Notes: a model not told the origin generated them from the letters alone. 36,308 nt of DNA from Desulfotignum sp. (GCA_011389575.1 JAABUB010000032.1:1-36308), one strand, 5' to 3'. Shown: positions 14,532 through 24,035, counted from the stretch's first letter. Program-made: numbers and translations.

Positions 14532-15878
14532 ATGAAACAGTTCTTTATCCGATCGATTTTTCTGTGTTTTGGTATCCTGGTGTTTTGTCAGAACAACGCC
14601 CGGGCAGAAGAACAAAAAGATCTGACAAAACTGGCATCCAGTCTGTCAGCAACCATAAGATTGTCAGATCTGCTTACCTATGCCTATTTGTCCAGTCCGG
14701 CCATCACTGCGTCCAAAAAATCCTGGCAGACGTTTATTGAAAATTACAGGATCGGCAAAAGCTATCCAGATCCCCAGCTGGCCGCCACCTATTTCCCCCG
14801 GCCCATTGAAACCCGGCTTGGCCCCCAGGACTGGAGTCTGACCCTGTCCCAGGTGATTCCTTTTCCGGGCACCTTGTCCCAAAAGGCCAGGGTGCTGGAG
14901 GCAGACGTCACAATCTCCAGGCTCAAGGTGGATAAAACCGTTAAAGCCATTGTCACGGAGGTGTCTTCTTCATTTTACGAACTGGTGTATATCCAGAAAG
15001 CCATTGATGTGGCCCGGGCCAACCTGGATCTGAATCAAAAAATGCTGCAGATCAGCCAAAATGCCTATGCAGACGATAAAGCCCTGTTTTACGATGTATC
15101 CAAGTCCCGGGCCCAGACCGCCCAGATACAATATGACATCCTGTTGCTTCAGGAGCTGGAAAAAACAGAAAAAACAAAGCTCAATACTCTGCTGAATCGG
15201 CCCCCGGATGCCGCACTGGGACATGCGGCAGGCACCCTGCCCCAAAAGGTGGTGTATTCTTTGGACGAGGTGTATGACCTTGCCATGCTGCACCAGGAAG
15301 ATATCCTCATGGCAGAGGAAAACGTGCACAAATCGGAACAGGCCATGCAGCTGACCCGATTGGAAACCCTGCCGTCGTTCAGAGTGGGCCTGTTTTATGC
15401 CGCAATCGGTGACCCGGATGTGGCAAATCCGCCGCCGGATGCCGGTGATGATGCTGTGGGGGTGCAGTTCGGCATCAACCTTCCCTTGTGGTTTGGTAAA
15501 AATCAAAGCCGGACAGCACAGGCCCTGGCAGAAAAAGAAAAAGCACAGGCAGAGAAAACCAACACTGCCAACAAAGTCAAAGCCGGGATCAGCCGCCTGT
15601 GGTTCAAGCTGGAAAATGCCGAACGGCTGATAATCCTGTATGAAAAAAATCTGCTTCCCCAGGCGGTCTCTGCTGTACAGACGGCAGAGACCTGGTTCAA
15701 GCAGGGCCAGGGCAGTTTTGCCGATTTTCTGGAAATCCAGGCAACTGCCTACAATTTTCAATTGTCTCTTGAACGGGCCAAAGCTGATTACGCCAAAACC
15801 CTGGTACTGCTGGAGCAGGCAGCCGGTGCTATCCTGGATGCGAAAATCACGCCAGACACAGGAGAAAAAAAGCCATGA
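14532..15878 (+). CDS. TolC/CusC-family outer-membrane efflux factor (first copy)
   Basis: The 448-residue protein has a signal peptide (cleavage near ARA-EE) and two OEP repeats rich in helical heptads (about 50-230 and 240-440). VIPFPGTLSQKARVLEADV in the first half and INLPLWFGKNQS in the second are typical of the outer-membrane factors that form the trimeric exit duct of Cus/Czc pumps. The ATG at 14532 has AGGG at a normal distance; an ATG at 14526 would sit too close to it. The 3' end overlaps the next gene by four bases (ATGA). It would carry substrate from the CusA/CusB pump across the outer membrane. Confidence 0.88.
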   Translation: MKQFFIRSIFLCFGILVFCQNNARAEEQKDLTKLASSLSATIRLSDLLTYAYLSSPAITASKKSWQTFIENYRIGKSYPDPQLAATYFPRPIETRLGPQDWSLTLSQVIPFPGTLSQKARVLEADVTISRLKVDKTVKAIVTEVSSSFYELVYIQKAIDVARANLDLNQKMLQISQNAYADDKALFYDVSKSRAQTAQIQYDILLLQELEKTEKTKLNTLLNRPPDAALGHAAGTLPQKVVYSLDEVYDLAMLHQEDILMAEENVHKSEQAMQLTRLETLPSFRVGLFYAAIGDPDVANPPPDAGDDAVGVQFGINLPLWFGKNQSRTAQALAEKEKAQAEKTNTANKVKAGISRLWFKLENAERLIILYEKNLLPQAVSAVQTAETWFKQGQGSFADFLEIQATAYNFQLSLERAKADYAKTLVLLEQAAGAILDAKITPDTGEKKP

Positions 15879-17413
15879 AAATACAAATTTCAATCCTGAC
15901 AATACTGGTGCTTTTTTTTGTTTCTGTTTGCTTTGCAGATTACGGCACCATGAAAAAGGAACTGGAAGACTACCGGCCCCGGGACAGCTTTGCCATTCGG
16001 CCATCATCCGATATTCTGGAGCAGAAAAGCGATTCCCGTGAGGCAATGTTGTCTGTTGACGAATCACAGATACAAATCCTCAAACAAGAATATGAAAAAA
16101 ATCTGTATGGACCCGTTGACGATGCCGTGACAATGGGGGTGGATGAAAAAATCCTCGCCCGGTTGTCTCCAACAGGTGATGACCCTGAGGCCGCAGCAGA
16201 GCTCATCAGGCAGAAGATCAATCTGAAAGAGATCAAAGCCATTGCAGCCCTGCGAAATACGGATATCAAGGCTGCCAGAAAAAAGGTCCTGGCAGAGATC
16301 CAGTCCTTTGACCAGGTCACGCACTTAGATGACAGCCTGCAACAGTATGCTGCATTCACCGCTGCCCTCAACAACAGGGTCGGGCCTCTGAAAACAAAGG
16401 ATTCCATCAAGGCAGAACATCCGTTTCCCGGCCTTGTTGCCCTCAAGGGCCGCATCGTCCAAAGCCAGGTGGACATGCTGGTGGAGCAGATGAAAATTGC
16501 CGGCAAACAGGTGCTCCAGGATGTTGACAATGCCTATTGGGAGCTTGCATATACCACCCGGTCCATCCGGATCATCCATGAGACCATGGCTGCATTCGAC
16601 CGGCTTCTGGATGTGGCTGCATCCCTGTATAAAAGTGGCAGAACCAGTTACCAGGATGTGATCAAGGTAACCATAAAAATAGAAGAACTTAACGAAGATC
16701 TGGTCACCCTGGAAAATAAAGCAGATAATGGTAAAATCCGGCTGCTTGAACTGATGGACCTTCCGGCAGATACACGTATGGGGCCGGTGAAAACAGCGTC
16801 TCTGCCCGAAACAATTCCCGTGCCAGAAAAATTGTTACCCATTGCCAGGGACCATCGCCAGGAACTGGCCGCCATCCGGTTTCAGATCAGCAAACTGCAG
16901 TCCATGGTGGAGATGGCTGAATTAATGAAGCAGTCATCGTTTACCCTGGGATTGTCCTATTTTGAAGCCGACCATGTCAATACAGCCGGCACTGATGCCC
17001 CGCAGCAGGCATTTGCCGAAAAAACCATGGCATCCATGAAAAACAACCAGCCGGTGAAACCCTGGTATGGCTTGGACAGCCCCTGGTTACAGCAGACAAG
17101 GCAGACACTGGCAGGTCTTGAACATACCCTGGTTGCCAGAGAAAATGCCACAGACCGCATGGTGTACAATGCCTGGTTCAAAACAGACAAAAACCTGCGG
17201 GAGCTGGATTTGTATCAAAACCGGATACTGCCTCTGACAAAGTCTGCACTGGATGTGTCCACCAGGGAATATGAGACCGGGTCAATTCCCTTTTCCCAGG
17301 CAATCGGGTCCTATACAGACTGGCTGAACGTGAAACTGACCATTGCGCAAAAGACAAAAGACTTAGGTGTCTCTTTTGCCGCCCTTGAAACGGTTGTAGG
17401 TACAAACTTATAA
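15875..17413 (+). CDS. TolC-family outer-membrane protein (second copy, divergent)
   Basis: This 512-residue protein starts at an ATG overlapping the previous stop. It has a signal peptide (cleavage near CFA-DY), an unusual N-terminal extension of about 120 residues before the OEP-like helices (ELAYTTRSIRIIHETMAAFDR; LYKSGRTSYQDVIKVTIKIEEL) and a second OEP-like half ending in STREYETGSIPFSQAIGSYTDWL. It is the same broad family as its neighbour but clearly not a recent duplicate. It may be a second exit duct with other partners, or it may form a mixed complex with the first. Two outer-membrane factors for one RND pump are unusual. Confidence 0.8.
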   Translation: MKIQISILTILVLFFVSVCFADYGTMKKELEDYRPRDSFAIRPSSDILEQKSDSREAMLSVDESQIQILKQEYEKNLYGPVDDAVTMGVDEKILARLSPTGDDPEAAAELIRQKINLKEIKAIAALRNTDIKAARKKVLAEIQSFDQVTHLDDSLQQYAAFTAALNNRVGPLKTKDSIKAEHPFPGLVALKGRIVQSQVDMLVEQMKIAGKQVLQDVDNAYWELAYTTRSIRIIHETMAAFDRLLDVAASLYKSGRTSYQDVIKVTIKIEELNEDLVTLENKADNGKIRLLELMDLPADTRMGPVKTASLPETIPVPEKLLPIARDHRQELAAIRFQISKLQSMVEMAELMKQSSFTLGLSYFEADHVNTAGTDAPQQAFAEKTMASMKNNQPVKPWYGLDSPWLQQTRQTLAGLEHTLVARENATDRMVYNAWFKTDKNLRELDLYQNRILPLTKSALDVSTREYETGSIPFSQAIGSYTDWLNVKLTIAQKTKDLGVSFAALETVVGTNL

Positions 17414-17457
17414 ACACACAACACTACAAGCCCGGCTGAGCAAGGTGCCGGCCCGGC

Positions 17458-17496
17458 GGACAACGCAAGCATATAGCTGGACAACGCAAGCGTATA
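17458..17496 (+). repeat. Short tandem repeat between outer-membrane factor and adaptor genes
   Basis: GGACAACGCAAGCATATA and GGACAACGCAAGCGTATA lie 21 bp apart with one difference, in a 123-bp gap of the efflux operon. The preceding 40 bases are unusually G+C-rich (CCCGGC, GCCGGCCCGGC). It may be an RNA element or an insertion scar. Confidence 0.6.
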
Positions 17497-17536
17497 AAAG
17501 TTGTTTAATGGAAAATTCAGGGAGAAACGATTTATC

Positions 17537-19084
17537 ATGAATATCAAATCAACCCTGCTGGTTATTATTTTGACGGCACTGATAACAGGCACAGCGGTAT
17601 TTTTTATAATGACCACCATTGGACCGACATCCTCTGAGAGCAGTAATGCCTTGTCTGAACAAAATGGCGATGCTGTGTCAAAAGAGCGGGAAATCATCTA
17701 CTGGAAAGCCCCCATGGACCCCACGGAGATCTATGACGAGCCGGGCAAAAGCAAGATGGGCATGGACCTTGTGCCGGTGTATGCTGATGAGGTTTCCGAA
17801 GATGAAGACACAACAGAAAGGAAAATCGTATACTGGAAAGCGCCCATGGATCCCACAGAGATCTATGATGAACCCGGAAAAAGCAAGATGGGCATGGATC
17901 TTGTGCCGGTGTATGAAGATGAGGTAAAGGGCGGGGTGGATATTAAAATAAATCCGGTGGTGGAACAGAACATGGGCCTTAAAATCAAACCCGTTGAACA
18001 GGGCCCTTTGAATCATGTCATCAAAACCTATGGTCATGTGACCTTTGATGAAACCAGGACCGGTATTGTCAGTCCCAAAACCGCAGGGTGGGTTGAAACC
18101 CTTTATGCCGACTATACCGGGTTTGTTATTGAAAAGGGCGATCCCCTTTTTGCCATGTATTCTCCGTCCCTGCTGGCATCCCAGGAGGAATATCTGTCAG
18201 CCTATAAAAATTTTCAGGCACGCAAAACCCCCTTGAACAAGGATCTGCTGGAATCAGCCAAAAAAAGACTGGCATACTATGACATTGCAGACCAGGACAT
18301 CGCTTTTCTGGAACAGACCGGGCAGGTCCGCAAAACCCTGGCCATCCGGTCCCGATTTAAAGGGGTGGTGACCCATAAAAACGTGATTGAAGGGGCATAT
18401 GTCAAAGCCGGGGAGAGCCTGTTCACCATAGCGGATCTGTCCACGGTGTGGGTGGAAGCCCATATCTTTGAATATGAGCAGAACCTGGTGTATGAAGGGC
18501 AGACCGTTGAAATGACCCTGTCCTACAATCCGGAAAAGGTGTACACGGGAAAAATTGCCTATATTTTTCCCTATCTGCAGCCCAAAACCCGGGATGTGGT
18601 CATCAGGGTCATCTTTGACAATACAGCGGGTGACCTGAAACCGGACATGTTTGCAAATATAAAAATCAATACCAGCGGGGATGCAGCCGGGCTGATTATT
18701 CCCTCCCAGGCGGTGATCCACTCCGGAGAAAAACAGCTGGTGTTTGTGGCCCAAGGCAATGGCCGGTTCACCCCCCGAAAGATCACCACCGGTGTCCATC
18801 TGGAGGAGGGAAGGGTCCAGGTGCTGACCGGCCTGGCGCAAGGAGAGGATGTCGTGGTATCCGGTCAGTTCCTGCTGGATTCTGAATCCCGGCTCAAAGA
18901 GGCGATCCAGAAGATGATCTCATCCAAATCCGGCACTGCAAAAGAAAAAAAGGAACCATCCCAAAATGATGGGGACAGTTTTTTTGAAGAGATGGAAGAT
19001 GGCACAGAATCCGGGGATGATTTTTTCCAGGACATGGAAGATGACACAGAGTCCGGAGATGACTTTTTCCAGGATATGGAATAA
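17537..19084 (+). CDS. cusB: CusB-type periplasmic adaptor with duplicated heavy-metal-binding domain
   Basis: The 515-residue protein has an N-terminal membrane anchor (about 5-27). Two almost identical heavy-metal-binding domains follow (about 55-82 and 99-126), each reading YWKAPMDPTEIYDEPGKSK then MGMDLVPVY; one copy is usual. Next come the lipoyl/barrel-sandwich and beta-barrel regions of a membrane-fusion protein (GYVTFDE-like start near 160, IRSRFKGVVTHKNV, VWVEAHIFEYE, GLAQGEDVVVSGQFLLDSES). The tail carries an acidic repeat (DDFFQDMED-type, three copies, about 478-515). It links the inner-membrane pump to the outer-membrane factor and may hand metal to the pump. The start at 17537 has AGGGAG upstream; an earlier in-frame ATG at 17501 would precede it. 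Confidence 0.92.
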   Translation: MNIKSTLLVIILTALITGTAVFFIMTTIGPTSSESSNALSEQNGDAVSKEREIIYWKAPMDPTEIYDEPGKSKMGMDLVPVYADEVSEDEDTTERKIVYWKAPMDPTEIYDEPGKSKMGMDLVPVYEDEVKGGVDIKINPVVEQNMGLKIKPVEQGPLNHVIKTYGHVTFDETRTGIVSPKTAGWVETLYADYTGFVIEKGDPLFAMYSPSLLASQEEYLSAYKNFQARKTPLNKDLLESAKKRLAYYDIADQDIAFLEQTGQVRKTLAIRSRFKGVVTHKNVIEGAYVKAGESLFTIADLSTVWVEAHIFEYEQNLVYEGQTVEMTLSYNPEKVYTGKIAYIFPYLQPKTRDVVIRVIFDNTAGDLKPDMFANIKINTSGDAAGLIIPSQAVIHSGEKQLVFVAQGNGRFTPRKITTGVHLEEGRVQVLTGLAQGEDVVVSGQFLLDSESRLKEAIQKMISSKSGTAKEKKEPSQNDGDSFFEEMEDGTESGDDFFQDMEDDTESGDDFFQDME

Positions 19085-19102
19085 CAGACAGGGGATGCTG
19101 CG

Positions 19103-22100
19103 ATGATAGACAAGATAATTGAATGGTCTGTACACAACAAATTCATGGTGGTTCTGGCAACTTTTTTTGTCATTGCCGGGGGTATCCTGGCCATGGTCAA
19201 CACGCCTCTGGATGCCATCCCTGATCTGTCCGACGTGCAGGTTATTATCTATACGGAATATCCGGGCCAGGCTCCCCAGGTGGTGGAGGACCAGGTCACC
19301 TATCCCTTGACAACCGCCATGCTCAGCGTGCCGTTTGCCAAAGTTGTCAGGGGGTATTCCTTTTTCGGTTATTCTTTTGTCTACCTGATATTTGAAGACG
19401 GCACCGATATCTACTGGGCCAGGTCCCGGGTGATGGAGTACTTAAATTTTGTGTCCGGCCGCCTGCCTGCAGGGGTGACCCCCAGTCTCGGGCCGGATGC
19501 CACAGGGGTGGGGTGGGTATATGAATATGTTCTCCAGGACACCACAGGAAACACAGATCTTGCAGAACTCAGATCGCTCCAGGACTGGTTTGTGCGCTAT
19601 GAGCTCACCGCGGTTCCCGGTGTTTCAGAGGTGGCCAGCATCGGCGGATTTGTCAAACAGTACCAGGTGGAGGTGGATCCCAACAAACTGGCATCCTATG
19701 GTATCTCCATCCGGAAAATCAAAAACGCCATCCAGCAGTCCAATGCAGATGTGGGAGGCAAGCTCATTGAAATGGGAGAAACCGAATTCATGGTCCGGGG
19801 CCTGGGATACATCTCTTCTCTGGAAGACATCAGACAGATTGTTGTGTCCTTTGATGGCAAAGGCACCCCGATTCTGCTGGGGGATATTGCCAATATCCAG
19901 ATTGGTCCGGAGCTGCGGCGGGGCATTCTGGAATGGAACGGGGAAGGGGAGACCGTGGGCGGCATCGTGGTCATGCGGTACGGGGAAAACGCCCTGGAGG
20001 TGATCAAACGGGTCAAGGAAAAACTTGCAGACCTGGAAAAGGGGCTGCCCGAGGGGGTGGAGATCCTCACAGGGTATGACCGGTCCGCCTTGATCCAGCG
20101 GGCCGTGGATACCCTTAAAACCAAACTCACCGAGGAGATGATCGTGGTGGCCCTGGTGTGCATCATTTTTCTGTTGCATTTCAGGTCGGCATTTGTGGCC
20201 ATCTTTACCCTGCCTGTGGGCATCTTGATGTCATTTCTGATCATGTATCCGTTCAATGTCAATGCCAACATCATGAGCCTGGGGGGCATTGCCATTGCCA
20301 TCGGCGTGATGGTGGATGCCTCCATCGTGATGGTGGAAAACGCCCACAAACATTTAGGGCGGGACCGGGGTAAAAAAAGCCATACCCAGATCATTTTAGA
20401 TGCCTCAAAAGAGGTGGGACCGGCCCTGTTTTTCAGTCTGCTGATCATCACGGTCTCTTTTTTACCGGTATTCTCCCTCATGGAGCAGTCCGGCCGGCTT
20501 TTCAAACCCCTGGCCTACACCAAGACCACGGCCATGGCAGCCTCTTCTGTTCTGGCCATCACCATTATCCCGGTGCTCATGATATTTTTTGTCAGGGAAC
20601 ACCCCATTGATCCGGCCCTGCCAAAAAAAGCAAAGGCAAAAATCTGGGTTCCGGCCCTGGCAGGACCGCCCCTGGCGGTTGTGTGTGCCGGCCTTGCAGG
20701 CGTGCCCCTGCCGGATATCAGCCTGGTACTGGCCCTGGGACTTTCCGTGTTTTTTGGCATCTGCCTGTTTCCCCAGAAAATCATTGCTGAAAAAAACAAT
20801 CCTTTGAACCGGTTTCTGATCTGGGTCTATCTGCCTGCGATCAAATGGGTGCTGCAATGGCGCAAAATAACCATATTGGTTGCAGTGGCCGCCATTGCAG
20901 TTACCTGGTACCCCATGACCCGGGTGGGCAGCGAATTCATGCCGCCTTTGAATGAAGGGGATCTTTTGTACATGCCCACCACGCTGCCCGGTATTTCCAT
21001 CACCAAGGCCAAAGAGCTTCTCCAGCAGACAGACAAGATCATTCAGCGGTTTCCGGAAGTCAAAACCACCCTGGGAAAGATCGGCCGGGCGGAAACATCC
21101 ACGGACCCGGCCCCGTTGTCCATGATCGAGACTGTGATCACGCTTCGGCCCCAGGTGGAATATGACATCATTGAAATCCCCCGGTTTTTTTCCAGCTGGC
21201 CGGGATGGCTGAAACAACCGTTCACCTGGATCTGGCCGGAGCGAAAGAACGGCAAGGTGCTGCATGAATGGCGCAAAAAGCAGATCGACAGGTTCTATGC
21301 CGGATGGCCGGGCTGGCTTGCTGCCCCGTTTGAATGGATACTGCCTGAAGAGCGCTATATCACCATGCAGGAACTGATCGATGATCTGGATGAAGCGGTG
21401 AAGTTCCCGGGGGTGACCAATGCCTGGACCATGCCCATCAAGACCCGTATCGACATGCTGTCCACCGGCATCAAAACACCGGTGGGAATCAAGGTCCTGG
21501 GACCGGATCTTTCGACCCTGGCCGATCTGGGGAAACAGATCGAAAGCCTGCTCAGGGATAAAAAAGGGACCTTGTCCGTTTTTTCCGAACGGGTCACCGG
21601 CGGCAACTACCTGGATTTTACCATTAACAGAAAAGAGATCGCCCGGTACGGGTTAACGGTGCAGGATGTCCAGGACATTATCAAGACCGCCATCGGCGGG
21701 ATGAATGTCACCTATACTGTGGAGGGCCTGGAACGGTATCCTGTCAATCTGCGGTACAACCGGGAGTTCCGGGACAATCTCCACATGATACGCCGGGTGT
21801 TTGTGCCCACCCCGAGCGGTGCCCAGGTGCCTCTGACCCAGCTGGCCGATATTGCCGTAAAAAAAGGCCCGGCCGGCATAAAGAGTGAAAATTCCAAAAG
21901 AAGTGCCTGGGTGTTTGTGGATATCAAAGGAATGGATCTGGGCACCTATGTAAAGCAGGCCCGGCAGCTGGTGGATGAAAACATCGATCTGCCGTCAGGG
22001 TATTCCCTTGTCTGGTCCGGTCAGTATGAATATATGGAAAAGGCGAAAAAAACCCTGCGCCTTATTATTCCAGCCACCCTGCTGGTGATATTCATCCTGC

Positions 22101-22585
22101 TGTATATACATTTTGGCAACCTTACAGAGGTGGTCATTGTGATGGCCAGCCTGCCGTTTTCTTTGATCGGGGGGTTCTGGCTGATCTATCTTTTGGGATA
22201 CAACATGTCTGTGGCCGTGGGGGTGGGGTTTATCGCTCTGGCCGGACTGGCTACGGAAACCGGGATTGTGATGCTGGTGTATCTGGACGAGGTGTTCCGA
22301 CGTCGGACTGCCGCCGGGCAGATGACCACAGTGTCCGACCTGCATCCCGCCATTGTGGAAGGGGCGGTGGAGCGGGTCCGGCCCTTGATCATGACCGTAG
22401 CTACCACCCTGATAGGTCTTTTGCCCATCATGTACGGCAGCGGGGCCGGCTCCCAGATAATGAAGCGCATTGCAGCACCCATGGTGGGGGGACTTGTGTC
22501 TTCCGCCGTCATGACGTTGATCATCATCCCGGTGATTTACTTTTTGTGGAAAACCCGGGAAATTAATAAAAACAACAATATGTAA
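19103..22585 (+). CDS. cusA: CusA-type heavy-metal RND efflux pump with two insertions
   Basis: This 1160-residue protein has the HME-RND layout: TM1 at about 13-31, GGIAIAIGVMVDASIVMVEN with Asp405 of the proton relay, and the two large periplasmic loops. Met624, Met674 and Met785 sit in LLYMPTTLPG, LSMIETV and RIDMLSTGIK, the contexts of the E. coli CusA copper-binding methionines (573, 623, 672 as I recall), so Cu(I)/Ag(I) is the likely cargo. It is about 110 residues longer than usual. One insert (about 505-560) adds two hydrophobic stretches after TM6; another (about 690-752) carries SSWPGWLKQPF and AGWPGWLAAPF, an internal repeat. It starts 18 bp after the adaptor gene. Confidence 0.95.
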   Translation: MIDKIIEWSVHNKFMVVLATFFVIAGGILAMVNTPLDAIPDLSDVQVIIYTEYPGQAPQVVEDQVTYPLTTAMLSVPFAKVVRGYSFFGYSFVYLIFEDGTDIYWARSRVMEYLNFVSGRLPAGVTPSLGPDATGVGWVYEYVLQDTTGNTDLAELRSLQDWFVRYELTAVPGVSEVASIGGFVKQYQVEVDPNKLASYGISIRKIKNAIQQSNADVGGKLIEMGETEFMVRGLGYISSLEDIRQIVVSFDGKGTPILLGDIANIQIGPELRRGILEWNGEGETVGGIVVMRYGENALEVIKRVKEKLADLEKGLPEGVEILTGYDRSALIQRAVDTLKTKLTEEMIVVALVCIIFLLHFRSAFVAIFTLPVGILMSFLIMYPFNVNANIMSLGGIAIAIGVMVDASIVMVENAHKHLGRDRGKKSHTQIILDASKEVGPALFFSLLIITVSFLPVFSLMEQSGRLFKPLAYTKTTAMAASSVLAITIIPVLMIFFVREHPIDPALPKKAKAKIWVPALAGPPLAVVCAGLAGVPLPDISLVLALGLSVFFGICLFPQKIIAEKNNPLNRFLIWVYLPAIKWVLQWRKITILVAVAAIAVTWYPMTRVGSEFMPPLNEGDLLYMPTTLPGISITKAKELLQQTDKIIQRFPEVKTTLGKIGRAETSTDPAPLSMIETVITLRPQVEYDIIEIPRFFSSWPGWLKQPFTWIWPERKNGKVLHEWRKKQIDRFYAGWPGWLAAPFEWILPEERYITMQELIDDLDEAVKFPGVTNAWTMPIKTRIDMLSTGIKTPVGIKVLGPDLSTLADLGKQIESLLRDKKGTLSVFSERVTGGNYLDFTINRKEIARYGLTVQDVQDIIKTAIGGMNVTYTVEGLERYPVNLRYNREFRDNLHMIRRVFVPTPSGAQVPLTQLADIAVKKGPAGIKSENSKRSAWVFVDIKGMDLGTYVKQARQLVDENIDLPSGYSLVWSGQYEYMEKAKKTLRLIIPATLLVIFILLYIHFGNLTEVVIVMASLPFSLIGGFWLIYLLGYNMSVAVGVGFIALAGLATETGIVMLVYLDEVFRRRTAAGQMTTVSDLHPAIVEGAVERVRPLIMTVATTLIGLLPIMYGSGAGSQIMKRIAAPMVGGLVSSAVMTLIIIPVIYFLWKTREINKNNNM

Positions 22586-22600
22586 GAAAGGATCTATCCC

Positions 22601-23098
22601 ATGAAAAAAATATCATTAACAATTATTTGTCTTGTTACCCTGGCAGCTGTCCTGGTTTTCTTTTCAAGCACTGCTTCTGCAATGGAGGACAGCCATGATA
22701 TGGATTCATCAGACAGAATCGGAGAGCTTTTCCATGAATCCATGCAAAACGGGTATATGCTGTCCTATTATCTGATGGACCTGCGGGACCAGGGCGATGA
22801 CAAGGCTGCTGACCATTCCTCAGGGGGCCATGCTTCCCATGGACAAAAACAGATGGATAAACCCCATCACATCATGGTGTATATCATGGACCAAAACCAT
22901 GAACCTGTGACGGAAGCCAAAGTGGGGTTTCTGATTAAAAACGATGCCAATGAAACCCAGAAAATCATGGCCATGTACATGAGCAAAGGGTTTGGCATCA
23001 CTGCTGACATGAAGGCAAAAGGGATGTATGAGATCGCGGTCAAGGCGGTGGTTGACGACGTTACCCTGATGGACCGGTTTAGCCATGAGATGCAGTAG
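22601..23098 (+). CDS. Secreted Met/His-rich protein of the efflux operon
   Basis: The 165-residue protein has a signal peptide (cleavage after ASA, about residue 27). The mature protein begins with a Met/His/Asp-rich part (MEDSHDMDSSD, HESMQNGYM) and a His-rich linker (HSSGGHASHG). A beta-rich domain follows (about 88-160, HHIMVYIMDQNHEPVTEAKV, IMAMYMSKGFGITADMK) that resembles YtkA/FixH-like domains in its strand pattern; that match is tentative. It begins 15 bp after the cusA stop with GAAAGGA before the ATG, so it belongs to the operon. A CusF-like metal carrier role in the periplasm is plausible but not shown. Confidence 0.75.
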   Translation: MKKISLTIICLVTLAAVLVFFSSTASAMEDSHDMDSSDRIGELFHESMQNGYMLSYYLMDLRDQGDDKAADHSSGGHASHGQKQMDKPHHIMVYIMDQNHEPVTEAKVGFLIKNDANETQKIMAMYMSKGFGITADMKAKGMYEIAVKAVVDDVTLMDRFSHEMQ

Positions 23099-23131
23099 CC
23101 GGGTACCGGTGTGATGGAAATCCCATTTTCA

Positions 23132-23160
23132 TTGACATATTTCTATGAACACAGCATTTT
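23132..23160 (+). promoter_or_regulatory. Weak sigma-70-type promoter before the hydrolase
   Basis: TTGACA (23132-23137) and CATTTT (23155-23160) are 17 bp apart. The -35 box is perfect and the -10 poor. The gap after the efflux operon and the weak ribosome site of the next gene suggest a separate transcription unit. Confidence 0.35.
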
Positions 23161-23180
23161 GTTGATATGGTTATGATTGT

Positions 23181-24035
23181 ATGGAATCATCCTGGCTGGA
23201 ATGGAACAACAGAGATAAAAGAAAAGGTGACATGCTTTATTATCGGAAAATGGGATCAGGGCCGCCGGTGATTCTGGTCCACGGCCTGCTGGGGTCCTGT
23301 GCCACCATGGGAACGCTGGCAAAGGGGCTGGCCCGAAAGTTTGAAGTGCTGGCCGTCGATTTGAGAAATCATGGCAGCTCTTTTCATGCCGCCACCATGA
23401 CGTACAAGGAGATGGCCCGGGACCTGGCAGGGTTCATGGATGAAAAAAAACTGGTGTCTGCCTGTGTGGCCGGACATTCCATGGGGGGGAAATGCGCCAT
23501 GCAGCTGGCCATGGATTTTCCTGACAGGGTGGACCGTCTGGCAGTACTGGACATGGCCCCAAAGGCATATGAACCTTTGTGGAAACCCTATATCCGGGCC
23601 ATGCTGGATCTGGATTTGTCACAGATAACCAGGCGGGACAAGGCTGACCAGCAGCTGGCATCGGCCATTCCAGACAGGGATTTGAGAACATTTTTTCTCC
23701 AGAATTTGAGAACTTCCGGCGATAACACCTTTTTTTGGCGGTCCAATCTTGCAGAAATCCTGGCATCCCAGGATGATATCAGTGCCAGGATATCCGGCAG
23801 ACCATATCCCAAAGAAACCCTGTTCATCAGAGGAGAAAAATCCGATTTTATCCAGGATACAGACTGGGATGAGATCAAAAGTCTGTTCCCAGAGGCCATG
23901 ATCAAGACCATTGCCGGGGCGGGTCATCTGGTGCATATGGAACATAAGGACCTGGTCACCGAACTGCTGGCTGCATTTTTTCAGGAAAAATCCCGGTCTT
24001 TCAATAACGGCCATGCCCTGTCGGATACAACATAA
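23181..24035 (+). CDS. Alpha/beta-hydrolase (YbfF-type esterase)
   Basis: The 284-residue protein has the alpha/beta-hydrolase pattern: oxyanion-hole VILVHGLLGS (about 30-39), nucleophile Ser100 in GHSMGG, an acid residue in the VLDMAP or later FIRGEKSDF region, and the catalytic His in GAGHLVHME near residue 250. DLRNHGSS and GHSMGGKCAMQLA are typical of YbfF-like acyl-ester hydrolases. Substrate unknown; cytoplasmic, no signal peptide. The ATG at 23181 has no strong ribosome site, and the ATG at 23232 (MLYYRKMGSG) is a possible start just before the domain. Confidence 0.88.
   Translation: MESSWLEWNNRDKRKGDMLYYRKMGSGPPVILVHGLLGSCATMGTLAKGLARKFEVLAVDLRNHGSSFHAATMTYKEMARDLAGFMDEKKLVSACVAGHSMGGKCAMQLAMDFPDRVDRLAVLDMAPKAYEPLWKPYIRAMLDLDLSQITRRDKADQQLASAIPDRDLRTFFLQNLRTSGDNTFFWRSNLAEILASQDDISARISGRPYPKETLFIRGEKSDFIQDTDWDEIKSLFPEAMIKTIAGAGHLVHMEHKDLVTELLAAFFQEKSRSFNNGHALSDTT

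Noticed and set aside
14970-16067. 365-codon open frame on the minus strand
   Set aside because: It lies opposite two clear TolC-family genes and reads as low-sense Cys/Gln/Phe-rich sequence.
17458-17513. Integron attC site suggested by ACAAC ... GTTGT
   Set aside because: The core and inverse-core consensus do not fit, no integrase is present, and the neighbouring genes form a coherent operon.
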